Source of the DNA: Aphelenchoides besseyi | Lineage: Eukaryota > Nematoda > Chromadorea > Rhabditida > Aphelenchoididae | Direction: 5' to 3' | Assembly (NCBI GenBank): GCA_024699855.1 | Contig: JAMPIQ010000001.1 | Span: 5,146,001 to 5,210,000, forward strand | DNA length: 64,000 nt | Shown here: piece after piece, positions 46,897-57,660 of the stretch | Layout of the letters: each line of letters opens with the position of its first letter | How positions within the stretch are numbered: the stretch's first letter is position 1 | Position numbers and translations under genes: made by a program | Notes under the pieces: model-generated | Database searches by the model: none | Told to the model about the DNA's origin: nothing | What the model saw: the letters and a program-made list of their open reading frames with translations, nothing else

Positions 46897-47674
46897 TCAG
46901 ATGAAACAAACGGATATTGCAACAAGAACTTGGAGCAAAAGAGCAGAAGAGAAGACACGAGGGTGAGTGGTTGAGTATATTCGGATAGTAGTTGTCAGTA
47001 GTCGTCGATTTTGTTCTAAAAGTCGATTTTGAACGATCGAATGACGCACACTCACCCAGTAACAGTAGTCGATTCAACAGTCGTCAACACGGTAGTCGGA
47101 GTCGCAGTGGAAGTAACAAGCTGGCTAGTTGAAATTGGTGGGTTGCTGGTCGCGGACTCGGAAGTCGACTGAACTGTCGGAACAATTGCAGTTGGCGAAG
47201 TGAGTTCGCTAGTGCTGGGAAGAGTCCTTGTTTCAGTAGCTTCGCTGCTTGCACTTTCAGTTGTTTGTTCGGTCCAAGAGCTCGAAGAAGTGGAGCCAAC
47301 GGTTGACGATGGCATTGAAGTCGATTCAGTTACGTTTTGAGTGGTCACTTCGGTGGTCGGTTCTTTAGTTGTTTCAGTGGTTGCGATTTGGGTTGAGCTT
47401 TGAGTTGAGCTTGTTGGAACAATAGTAGTGATGGGAGGACCAGTCGTAGTGAGTGAAGAAGCAGTTGGAGTGATTGGAGCACTAGAGGTGTTGGTATCGC
47501 TCGGTTTAAATTCCAGTCGATTCCCAGCACTTTCTTGAGCTTGGAGTGGGACGGCAGTGATTCGAGTGATCTGAATACAGATCTTGTTATTCCGACGAAA
47601 AGACTAGTGATCACTGTGTCAAGAAGAAGACTCAAAGCAAAGAACCAGAAGGCCAGTGAGCAAAAACTCGTCAT
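46897..47674 (-). CDS. Ser/Thr-rich GPI-type mucin-like protein, right copy (frameshifted)
   Basis: Copy of 6605-7385. The signal and linker exon is present from ATG 47674, but this copy has three A where the left has seven (about 47509). The reading therefore leaves the Ser/Thr-rich frame after IDWNLN, although that frame is open further down (47052-47348). A second difference (CCC against CC at about 46959) sh shifts the GPI-type tail. Both are homopolymer changes. Confidence 0.55.
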
Positions 47675-47866
47675 TGTGTCCAGTGGACGACCGAGTGAAT
47701 GAGACTCACTTCTTGGAAATCGACTATTCTTCGTGTTGGAATATGCACCAAAAAAGAAAACGCGAGTGTTCTCACGAAACTCTTCCTATTGCACGTTCAA
47801 TTTGAAGGCGTTCAGCTGCTTTCAATCACAGCGGATCACAAGTTCTGTTTATTCACGCAATGTAAC

Positions 47867-48415
47867 TCAACATTCATCATGGGAGTCTTTCTGCTTCTTC
47901 ACATTTGGACAGTCGGCTGTGGCCAACTTGTTCAGGTCTAGTTGACCGGCCCAATAAAGAGTCGCGTTCTGACTGTCGATTTGGTAGTGCATTTCCGGAA
48001 TGCTGTACTTGAAACAGCCGTCGTCGCCTTTTCCATTGCAGTTGGATTTGCTAAAACGAGGAGATGAGTTGGGAGAAACGCACGAGCAGACTCACATGAT
48101 AAGATAGAACTCATCGCTTCCCTTGTCGAAGGTCTCCGTATCGTATCCACTCACGTAAAACTTGTATTTATTCGTTTCGTTATTGCTGTATGCGGTGGCA
48201 CAGTGATCGTCGGGATCGAATACGGTTCCGTCTTTCTCGAACAAGTAGATCTGGAGAAGAGCACAGTGGTGGATTGGAGTGCATCAACTTACGGTCGCGT
48301 TGGCTTTCTTCTTGCCGCACTGGATCTGTCCACCTACGTTCACCGAATACAACGAGTTGACGGCCACCAGAGCCGAGGCAAAGAGAAGAAATTGGACGGA
48401 AACTGAGAGCTGCAT
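47867..48415 (-). CDS. Transthyretin-like secreted protein, right copy
   Basis: Mirror of 5860-6411 with the same signal peptide, splice sites and Cys-rich C-terminus ending HDEC. No coding difference from the left copy was noticed. It is divergent from the small secreted-peptide gene at 48892, with 476 bp between the two starts. Confidence 0.85.
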
Positions 48416-48891
48416 GATTGGACGAACACTCGGGAATCGAATGTCGATCACGCGTTTTCCTCGTCTTTTATTTCATTCGATTGTGAAGGTGAGTAAGCGA
48501 GAATGATGTGGCATTTCAAGAATCCGATGTTGTTTTCGATTCTGACAAACGTCTTTGTTTTTGTTCGAAATTGATGAGAACACGCTCGAAACATCACATA
48601 GCCCACGTTGCTGAATCAACTGAACAATCGGAGCAATTTCCAGTCGGAACTCCGAACCGATATCCCAGGAACGGAATAGAATCAAGCCAACAAGACGTTT
48701 CGGGTGCACGTGCAATCTCCAACCTTCTCAGCGAGCGACCTTGGTGAGTGCAGTACGAAGGGGAGTGACCACTTGATCAGCTGGTCACCGCAATTGGGCT
48801 CAAGGTTTTTATCGTCGATGCCGATCTTGTTATCTGAGCATTTTGCTTGAGACTAGTCGTGTAGTAGACGTGAGTTGTCAGCTGGGAAGAA

Positions 48892-49074
48892 ATGTCGACC
48901 AAATTACTTCTACTCGTGATTCTTTTTGTCTCGTTATTCTCCACAACTCGTAGTCAATTTCCTGGTCCCTACATGCCGCCTCCATTCGTGAGTCCGCTCG
49001 GCTATTACGGGCCCTATGGCATGTACTATGGACCGTTGGGTTTCCCGCGACCACTTCTCGGCATGCTCGGATAG
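48892..49074 (+). CDS. Small secreted Gly/Tyr/Pro-rich peptide, right copy (reference)
   Basis: A 60-residue product. The signal peptide MSTKLLLLVILFVSLFSTT has a likely cleavage after RS. The mature part is QFPGPYMPPPFVSPLGYYGP followed by YGMYYGPLGFPRPLLGMLG. Pro, Gly and Tyr dominate and there are no Cys. The composition recalls secreted epidermal or antimicrobial-type peptides of nematodes, but this is only a resemblance. Single exon; the GTGAGT inside the coding sequence (about 48988) is not needed as a donor. The left copy is frameshifted by one extra A. Confidence 0.6.
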   Translation: MSTKLLLLVILFVSLFSTTRSQFPGPYMPPPFVSPLGYYGPYGMYYGPLGFPRPLLGMLG

Positions 49075-49613
49075 ATGGAGGGCTAGAAACGATAACACGT
49101 GCAATTCGTCTTGTTCCAGTCTCGATTTGAATGGACGAAATCATTTGCTTGATAGAGTCCCTTTAATTTGCTGTTCGAATAAACCGGTTGGACCATCTGT
49201 CATGTGTTCTGCGAGGTTTTAACGATGAAACAAAGTCAACTTAGTTGTGACAATCTTTTGATTACAAGACTCTCAATTGCAATGCGATGACTTCGGGTGA
49301 TGAGCTTAGAATGCAGAATAGAAAGAGGATGAAGAGGTGGGAGACCGTCAGAACGTAGTTTGATTGTTGAATGGCTCTCACGCTTTTCGGTCGCAAGCGA
49401 TTCAGTAGTGGATGTTGTCGAGTTTGGTGGGAGAAGCGATCGAACTGGTCGTTGAAATGATGAAAGTGAACAGTCGATTGTTCTTCGTTTAATCGGCTTA
49501 ACTTCTGCACGTTCACATGAATTGGAGCTTGAAACGTTTGTTGAGTTAAAACCGCGACGACGATCCGGAATATAAAACCAGTGGTATAATTGGAGTGTTC
49601 GTTTATTTTGAGC

Positions 49614-52015
49614 ATGTCGGCCAATGGAGTGGCGGTGAAGGTGCAGAGTCACTCCAAAGCATTGGCACGATCGACGGCCGTGAAGAGAGATGACATTCAG
49701 GGACTGCGGGCGTTTGCGATTGTTTCCGTGTTCATTTACCATCTCAATGCTCAGATTCTGCCGTTCGGGTATCTCGGAGTGGACATGTGAGTTTGATCGA
49801 CTGTTCTTACAAGTGGGCTCAGGTTCTTTGTGATCTCCGGCTTTCTGATGGCCATGATTCTCGATGCGAAAGGGAAGATCACGGTGCGAGTGGCCGTTGA
49901 TTTCTATTACCGGCGCTTGCGGAGAATCCTGCCCACTTATCTGCTGGCCGTTCTGTTGACGTTGGTTCTGGCTGTTTTCTGCGTGAATCCGATGGACAGA
50001 CAGGACGTGGTTGAGGATGCAAGAGCAGCTATGCGTCTCTACTCCAACATCCAGCCTCTGCTGCGACAAGTCACTTATTTCCAATTGGTGAGTGTCGATC
50101 AGCCGACGACTTCGATTCTCGGATTCAGTTGAACAACTACGCGTTCTTCGCGCACAGTTGGTCTCTGTGTGTTGAGATGCAGTTCTACACGGTGGTGCCG
50201 TTTCTGTTCGCTCTCTTCTACCCGCTCTCGAAAGCTGTTCGATGTAAAGTTTGTGTGGGAGTTGGGATCGTGACCTTCTTTGCGCAGCTGTTTGCACCTC
50301 CGTTGTTCCAGCACGGATTCACGCCCGTTAGGATGTGGCAGTTCATGAGCGGAATCCTCGTCTATTACACGACACAACAAACCACAGGTCTCTTGAGCTC
50401 GTCAGAAACCGTAAGCAATGAGACCAATAGCACGAAAGAAGCGTCCTATGCCACTCCATCGGTTCTTCTCAACGCTCCACTTTGTATCGGGCTCTCGAGT
50501 GTCATGATGTTCATGAACGAGAACATTTTTTGTCCGGGTTTGGCTCGTTTTCTTTGCACTGCTATGGCTGCAGCGATCATTTACGTTGGAGCTTATCGTC
50601 AGTCGTGGCTGATGACCAACCGCTTGGTCATGTGGATTGGAGACCACTCATACACGATTTATTTGTGTCATTGGCCAGTGATCGTGTATTGGCGCTATTT
50701 GTTTGGAAATGGACTTGACATCCAAGAAGGTGGGTCGCTCGCCGCCGCGATTGAATTTTTGTTTATTCAGCGACTGCGATTGTTTTGATCACCTTGTTTC
50801 TGACGGCGTAGGTTTTCGAGTAGCTACTCTCTGAGTGTTCCGGTTGTTCAGGATTATCGACAGAGCAATGGACGTGTTGATGGGCAGATTGAAATCACAA
50901 ACCGCTTCGTTGGTCTTCATTTTGGTTTTGTATTTGTCATGCGAACCGATTTTGGGCTACTTGTCCGGGACCGCTCGGAGTGTGAGTTTCGATCAAAACA
51001 GAAGCCCGCAACCCGGAGGTCTTTCAGAAGCAGAGTCTTTCGGTCAGCGATGAAATGGATACACGGCAGTTGATCCGCAACTATTACAACAAAGTCTCGA
51101 TCAATTTGACGGACGAAGAAGCGTTGAGATTCAACGGGTTTCTGCTTCCTTATGCAAGACATTTCAAGGGCTGTAATCATGCCATTGGACTGAACGCGAG
51201 CAAGTTCAATACGACGAGACGCGAGGTTTTCATTTGCAGAGAAGAAGTGAGTGGCAGAGAACTGGATGTCTGAAGAGCGCTCTGAATTCCAGGGTCGAGG
51301 AGATAAGCGGGCCTTAATCATTGGCAACAGCTTGGCTCGACATGCCTTCGTTGGAGTTGCCCATCATTTTCGCGATGTTTATCGAAGTCTCCAGTTGCAT
51401 TCGATAGAAAACTGTTCGCCTTTTCGTCTGGAACGAGAGACCGAAGAAGATTGTCGCAAGTATGTTAAGAGCATTGAAGCCGCGTTCCGAGAATATCAAC
51501 CGGATGTCATTTTCATAATCTACAGGTGACTTTAAATGGCCGAAGCAGTTGGAGAATCGGAGTTCAGGTTTCCAGAAGGCGATTATCCGTTCAGAGGTCA
51601 AAGTGACGAGATTCTGAAGGCAATGCGTGGACTGTACAATCTGGCGGCTTCGTACGCAACCCAACTGGTTTTCATTCCGACCGTCGAAATTCGTTTCCGA
51701 GTCATTCAACCGATGGACGCCATTCTGGACGCCCTACGAACCGGTCAGTCGTTGAAGCTTTTGGGCATGTCGAAATATCGTTACTACTACAACGGCAACC
51801 GTCCGTTCCATTGGATGCGGGTCAGGAACGCGACGTGTGAGAAGTGTCAGTTGGTGGATTGGAGTGGTGCTCTTTCCACGAATGACTGGTTGCCGTCAAC
51901 TGATGTCGAAGCGAAACTCACGCACTTCATCGATAGACTGCACGTCTCGGACATTGGAAGTTATCATTTCGGAAAGCTGTTGCGAAGCTTGTACGATACA
52001 CGACTGAGATCGTGA
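49614..52015 (+). CDS. Acyltransferase-3/SGNH (NRF-6/OAC-type) membrane protein, right copy (intact)
   Basis: Multi-pass membrane O-acyltransferase. The acyltransferase-3 domain starts DIQGLRAFAIVSVFIYHLNA, with the conserved Arg-Ala and His. It continues FGYLGVDMFFVISGFLMAMI, FYYRRLRRILPTYLL, NNYAFFAHSWSLCVEMQFY and WIGDHSYTIYLCHWPVIVYW, with about ten hydrophobic segments. The C-terminal SGNH-like domain, probably extracytoplasmic or luminal, has RALIIGNSLARHAFVGVAHH, YQPDVIFIIYRF, and DWLPSTDVEAKLTHFIDRLH with a catalytic-type Asp-x-x-His placement. It ends TRLRS at TGA 52013-52015. The family includes NRF-6 and the OAC proteins of C. elegans. About nine exons; the start at 49614 is the first ATG after the TATA-like element. 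Confidence 0.85.
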
Positions 52016-52393
52016 ACGTTTTTGTTTGTAAATAAAAATAAAGATTGAACACAACAGCCGCTGGACAAGAACGGAAACCATCGAAACAACGTTGCTGCTC
52101 ATTTCTATTTGAAGCCGAGTGAATGATCAGGATTAACGAGCATGCACGTCAAACACAAAATGTCAATCACCGTGTTTGTGACGTGGGATTATTCGAACTC
52201 TAGAAGCGAACGACGCTTGTTGATGAATGCAGAAAGGAACGTCACACGTTTCATAAATTCGATTAGACTCTTGATCGTCGACAGTTCATGATCGTTCTGT
52301 CGGACATTAAAGCCAGGAGAAGCAGTCGGAGAACGAAGTTCGCTTTTTCATTCTCGTTCCCACTCAACCGGTGATCGGTTCCAGAAGTCCTTG

Positions 52394-53663
52394 ATGTCTT
52401 GGCTGCTGAAAAGACGGTTCTCTGAGATTCTACAGTCAGAGGTGGGACAATATTCTGTCAGATCGGGAATCTTGTTCGACTGAAACAAAAACCTCTGATA
52501 GCCGTCTTGGTTCTGATTACAATCGGAGGTGAGCTCGGTCACTTGGCTTCTCAATTCGTTTATTTCAGTTATCGTTCTAATAGACAAGCAATGGGTTTCT
52601 TATAATCAGGAAGCTTTGCGGTTGTCGAAGTCCATCAACAGCTCTCACTGTCAAGACATTGCTCAGCCGCTGTTGCCACGCGAGATGTTTGGAGATGCTG
52701 TGAATTTCGAAATTAAATTCTCTAATTTCAATCTGACTTATCAGATGCAGCAACCGAAGATCGACGTGTGTGTGAACGTCAGTTTTCTAGTCATTGTCAT
52801 TTCGCGACCCGAGGATTTTTATGCTCGTGAGATGATTCGAAAAACGTGGATGAAAGAGACCGTGAGTTTCCGCTTGTGGATTTTGATTTCTTGTTCAGAA
52901 CAAACCCTCGGACTATCGAGTCCTGTTTCTGGTCGGACGTCGATCAGATCAGGAACTCAACTCGCTGTTGGACGAAGAGCAACAACAATACGGAGATGTG
53001 ATTCGATACACGGTCGACGACACCTACAAGCTTCTTTACGTGAAAGTTCACGCCGCTTTCAGTTGGCAACAGCAATTCTGTCCACATGTTCGTTATTTGC
53101 TGAAGACCGACGACGATACGGTTGTTGATCTGAATCGATTGGATCACTACGTGCGCACCGAATTCAATCCTCTGCTCGTCGAACATCCGAAATCCTTCTT
53201 CTGTAATCGGTGGAAGGGCCACAAACCATTTCGTGATCCAAATAACCGCTGGTGAGAAACAAAGAAGTTGAAATAACTATCTGGAGTTTCAGGTTTGTGT
53301 CGTCAAAAGAATACAACAGGACAGTTTTTCCGACCTTCTGTCAGGGATGTTCGTATTTGCTATCCACTGCGGCCGTTGCTTCACTACTCAACAACACGGC
53401 AACTGTCAAGAGTATTCATTTGGAAGATGTGCTCTACACTGGACTTGTGGCCGAGAAAACCCCCAATGTTTATCACCATAATTCGGCGGCCTTTGGTGCC
53501 AAAGTCAGTTCCAATATTCATTCCGTCGTTGAGGAATAAGAGGTTTCAGAGAGAAGGAAAATGTGATCAACACAAAGTTCCTTATCTGTGTGCGTACATC
53601 GGAGTTTCTGCATGGAAGTTGCAGTTTGATTACAAGAAAATGAAGAATCTCAACTGCAGCTGA
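52394..53663 (+). CDS. GT31 beta-1,3-galactosyltransferase, right copy (frameshifted near start)
   Basis: Same product as 598-1871. The catalytic part is uninterrupted here: RVLFLVGRRSDQELNSLLDE, YVKVHAAFSWQQQFCPHVRY, LKTDDDTVVDLNRLDHYV, then a 41-bp intron to FVSSKEYNRTVFPTFCQGCS, EDVLYTGLVAEKTPN and the terminal exon ending KMKNLNCS (TGA 53661-53663). The membrane-anchor exon lost one T (GGACAATATTCTG against ATATTTCTG in the left arm), so it reads YSVRSGILFD and stops. A full protein requires the left arm's version of that run. Confidence 0.8.
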
Positions 53664-53740
53664 TGGGTTCGATTATACGGGTGTTCTGTTTGTTTGTACA
53701 TTAAATATGTTTATTAAGAAAAACAAACGATAATAAAAAG

Positions 53741-55108
53741 TCAGGAATGGTTGTGTTTTAATCTAACAATCGCTTTTGCTTCGTCCTCTCGGAATTCAAC
53801 GTTGTTCAAATCAAAGCAGTCTGTGAAGAGCGGTCTAATGGGCAGATTCCTCGGAACTCTGATGTGCATTCCGTTTGTGTTGATGAGTTTGAACCAACTA
53901 GAGTTGATCAAAGATTCCGGACTGCTAAAACCGACTCGTCAGTCTTGTTGTGATGCTTGATAACAAACCCGATTGGGAAACGTAAAGACCGCAATCGAAA
54001 ATGCTCGCTGTAGTGGTCGGATCGGGTTCCACTGTCATCCGAAAACTGCTCACCTAATCGTGAGTGAATGGTCAGGACTCCATTATGAGTTGGATCAAAG
54101 TGGAGCAGATCCCAAGTCTCGTACAACATCAATTTGGGCATCTCGTGCAGCAAGCGGTGTGTGATTTCTTGCCATTTGCCGACGTTCAGGTCAAGATGAA
54201 ACAAACGAGCCTTTGGATCCAGCTGATCGTTCCAATCATCCGTATAGTCATGTTCGTCGTCGTAATGGAGCGCATTCGAATAGTCGTCTTCAGCTCGAGT
54301 GCGTACAAGAAGGAAGTACGAACCGTTGGCGACCGTCAAGTAGCGTCGCGAGAATCGAACACTCTCTGACTCGTTCAACGGCTAAAAGTTCAATTATGAC
54401 TGAAATCAATCGATCACTTACATTTGCTTGTTCATCTAACGGTCCAAAGTCCATACGCCGTGTTTCACGTGTCCGAATGTCGTAGCAATAAGCATGATGA
54501 CAATCTACAGCAGTCAGACTGCCGAAGAAGAAAATGTTGCCGTCGTGAAAATGGGACCCAGATAACGAATGTCCATTTGTGTTGGCCAATCCGAGCACCT
54601 CAATTTTGGTGGTCTCAACTTCGTATTTGAGAAAAAAATAACTGTTCCATCGGTTCGAGGTGCCGCCATGAGGACAAAATCGTTGTCCATCACAGAGAGT
54701 TGCGTTGAATTGTGAGATCCAACGAGCTCGTCAAATGGCTGAATCTTGCTGAACTCCAAGTCATATTTTCGGTGAATGAAGTCTAACTTCATTCGACCGA
54801 TGTAGACCGACGACTCATCGCAAGTCCACAATGCGATGAGTTGGCTTGGTGTCCAAACCAGAAGGTCAGTCAACGTAAGTTGATGACCAACTGTGTTTTC
54901 AGTAGACGTGGCCAACAATCTAAAAGCACTGTAATCGTATTTAAGACTTCAAAACTTACGTTTGATTGCCGCTAAAAGTGTCCAGAACGATGATTGTCCG
55001 ATCGCAATGGACAAACTGGTAGACGAAGCGGCCGTTCGTGTAGGTCGCTTCGGATGGGGCGTTGAGCGACTCACGGCGGCTCTCCATAACGTTCTTCGCG
55101 TACTCCAT
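53741..55108 (-). CDS. Beta-propeller-like protein, complete copy
   Basis: This copy extends past the repeat boundary and so shows the whole gene. The start ATG 55108 (MEYAKNVMESRRESLNAPSE) lies just after a TTATTTTAG acceptor. Exons give ATYTNGRFVYQFVHCDRTII, LTDLLVWTPSQLIALWTCDE, FVLMAAPRTDGTVIFFS, SLSGSHFHDGNIFFFGSLTA, AYCYDIRTRETRRMDFGPLD and an acidic Asp/Tyr stretch. The final exon ends LKHNHS. Repeated units with paired hydrophobic strands and Trp/Phe suggest a kelch or propeller fold, as in F-box or actin-associated proteins (inference). Convergent with the galactosyltransferase, 77 bp apart. Confidence 0.65.
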
Positions 55109-56007
55109 TTTAATAACTTCTAAAATAAGACAACGATTAAAATAAAACGGATGATGATCGAATAGATAAAGAACGCGAAAGTAGTCACCGATATATGAAA
55201 CGCGATTTGTTTTCCCATCACCTAACAATGGAAACTGGCATCCGATAGTGAGATCGGAAGGTGGTCATGTGCGTGAGAGACACAAATCCCAATCAAATGA
55301 ACCAATCAGCGGCATATACGAATGAGCGTCCTGATATAGATCATGGCTCGAAGTCATCAATTTTGAACAACGCCGGCCAATCATTATTAATTGGCGTTGT
55401 TTGAAAAGATTGGTTGTTCAACGTTACTTCGAGTAACCAATTGAATTGTTTGCATCAAACACGAATCGTTTTTGTTTTGTTATTCAATTTTACAATGCGT
55501 TCTTGATTTACGTATATTTCTGGTTTGAATTCAGTTGCCAATGAACAGATTTGAGTTCGATTGTAACCAATCAACACTATAGACCATTCGATTCACATTC
55601 AGAGATTTCTTGAACGGCGTTTAAATTCGGTTTCCTCTTTAATCTGCATTTTGTTTCCATTAAAAGAGCCATCGGTCACACAAAAGCCATTGTATTGCAT
55701 CGGATGACGAATTTAAGTTTGAAATGGTCAGAAAGCTGAAAAACAAGTTGACTGCATAGAAAGAATGAAATTGAGATCCAATAAGCAGCGAATGGGTTTG
55801 GGAACTTTTATCGGGTATCTCACAAGAACTGTAAATTATAGTGATCGACAGCAGTCTCTTAGGATCGTGAGTTAGACATTGAAATGAGTATTCGCTTTTC
55901 GATCAGTTCGACGTGAAACTCTCAAAGGCGTTCTTGCGATCGTCAACGGTCGGACAAAAATCGAAGGTAATGAGCATTCGTCTAGGAACACTGGTTGTTA
56001 ATAGAAA
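55109..56007. promoter_or_regulatory. Intergenic region with CCAAT motifs and an inverted repeat
   Basis: An 899-bp region upstream of the beta-propeller-like gene. Several CCAAT/ATTGG motifs occur between 55280 and 55440. At 55366-55401 an inverted repeat joins two of them (AACAACGCC..CCAAT and ATTGGCGTTGTT). No coding sequence is recognised. Confidence 0.4.
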
Positions 56008-56160
56008 GCAAAAAGATCTGCTGCGCCAGGGGGGAATCGAACCCCCGTCGAATGCTTGGAAGGCATCCATGCTGACCATTACACCACTGGCGCTTCGTCG
56101 GCTCTCTCCACTTCTTCGTAGTGGCTCCCGAGCAAGAGCGCATTGAACGGCGGTTAGTGA
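56008..56160 (-). repeat. 153-bp tRNA-Gly repeat unit, copy 1
   Basis: Identical over 153 bp to 59252-59404, covering the tRNA, its T5 terminator and 67 bp of upstream flank. The two copies diverge abruptly at both ends, so this is a recent duplication or gene conversion of a defined unit. Confidence 0.95.
56022..56093 (-). tRNA. tRNA-Gly (anticodon UCC), copy 1
   Basis: A 72-nt cloverleaf on the minus strand: the acceptor GCGCCAG pairs with CTGGCGC, with an A discriminator. The anticodon loop CTTCCAA carries anticodon TCC, and the B box is GGTTCGATTCC. TTTTT follows at 56010-56014 on the transcribed side. Confidence 0.95.
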
Positions 56161-56715
56161 ACAATCAGATGAATGGCGAGTTGGAAGTTTGTTTGAACAG
56201 AAGTTCAGTTGCGACAGAGAACACGAACGAGTGTCATATCAACGGTAACTATTGGATCGAAGACCTGTAGAGAACAGTAACAATAGTCGATCCCGAGAAT
56301 TGAGTGTCAGTCGGGATATTTCTGAAGGTAAACAGCTTCACAGTAAAAGGACAATTGAAGAATTCAATTCTGAGTTAACGAATTGATCGAACAAAAAGAA
56401 GCTGTCAACAAATACGAGTGCATTGAAGTAGATTCGACAATGACATCGTAACTCAGTCGAGCGTTTAAAAGCGCATCGGAAGTGAGGGAAGTCGACAGCA
56501 GAAGATGGAGATTCTGAAGCTTATAGTCCGGCTATTCTTGATCTCACGTCTACTTCAACACTCGTATTCACTCTCGGAAACTTGCGTTTCTATGTCGAGT
56601 GGGTCTCGTATCGACTGTTCGGTTTGTCGTTGCGGTCATCTGTTCGTCATCGTGTTTATGTCTGTCGAAGATCTTCTGGTCGACTAATTTTCTTGCGCAA
56701 ACTTGTTTTGCTTTC
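56094..56715. other. Intergenic and 5' region upstream of adenylate kinase
   Basis: The first 67 bp belong to the tRNA repeat unit. A hydrophobic frame from 56505 (MEILKLIVRLFLISRLLQHS) and one through 56599-56721 could encode an upstream exon giving the kinase an N-terminal extension. Neither joins with strong support. Confidence 0.35.
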
Positions 56716-57551
56716 ATGATGGTAAGTGGTGTTTATTCTCTGTCCACATTCTTCATTTCCAGTCTTCGATCTCATCCGCAACAATCGACTTGACGCCGTT
56801 GCACAACGCGAACATTCCGGTGATTGTGGTCCTCGGTGAGTCTGTCATTTCGATTCGTGAGTTCGATCACTCGAGTTCAGGTGGTGCTGGTTCAGGAAAG
56901 GGAACCCAGTGTTCGAAGTTAGCCGAGAAGTACGGGTTCGTTCATTTGAGCAGCGGCGATGTTCTGCGTTCAGTTGCCAGCACTAGTACGGAACTCGGTC
57001 TCAAACTTCGTGGAGTTCTGAACAACGGCGAGATGGTCGACGCGGTGAGTCAACTCGAGATGATCCTCTATGGTGTTGTAGGAGACTGTTTTGGCCGTGA
57101 TGAAAACGGCTATGATTAACTCGTTGAAGGACACGAAACCGAAAGGATTCCTGATCGATGGTTGTCCACGAACGTTGGATTTGGCGAGGATGTTCGAGAA
57201 GGAGGTTAGTTCCAGTGGTCGCCAATCAAACTGCCGATTCAGATCCAGGCCGCTAAATTGGTTGTTGTCTTGAAGGCAAACAGACGGACGATGAAGGAAC
57301 GCCTGATGAAGCGAAGCAAAGTCAGTGGCCGAGCTGACGACCAAAAAGAAGTGATCGAAAAGCGCATTCGATCTTACTTCACAGACACAATGAAGGTCGT
57401 TCGTTTTTATCGAAGACTGCGCAAAGTCGTGGAGGTAAAATGCAAGTACGAGACTCGTTCAATGGTGTCGTTTCAGGTCGACGCAAAGAAGTCAATCGAA
57501 GAAGTGTTCTCCGAACTCACTGTCCAATTGGACAACATTATACGCAATTAA
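56716..57551 (+). CDS. Adenylate kinase (AK1-type, short lid)
   Basis: Catalyses ATP + AMP to 2 ADP, or the equivalent nucleoside monophosphate reaction. Visible: the P-loop GGAGSGKGTQ, KYGFVHLSSGDVLRS (NMP-binding), GFLIDGCPRTLDLARMFEKE (DGxPR motif), LMKRSKVSGRADD with a short lid of the cytosolic type, and the C-terminal VEEVFSELTVQLDNI-like helix. It ends NIIRN at TAA. Six exons with 40-45 bp introns; one intron is removed after KVVEV to join DAKKSIEEVFSEL. The start is taken at ATG 56716, with the GTAAGT donor immediately after the second Met. In-frame hydrophobic sequence continues upstream, so a longer, membrane-targeted form is possible. Confidence 0.85.
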
Positions 57552-57660
57552 CTTTTAACTGTAACTACCACATAATCTACATTTTCCCATTTACTCAATA
57601 GCTCGAGAATAAACGCAAATGATCGCAATCTTCCGATAGATTTGATTCCCAGAAACCCAA

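Larger units (their letters stand above)
42254..54260 (-). repeat. Right arm of 12-kb inverted duplication
   Basis: Reverse complement of 1-12025. Its inner boundary is five bases inside exon 2 of the small membrane-protein gene and directly next to the LTR. Its outer boundary cannot be fixed because the left arm runs off the window at the base pairing with 54260. Beyond that point the beta-propeller-like gene simply continues. Confidence 0.97.

Noticed and set aside
48508..48747. 79-codon ORF (and its left-arm mirror 5528-5767) upstream of the transthyretin-like gene
   Set aside because: It lies in the region between divergent starts, overlaps an opposite open frame and has no recognisable product.
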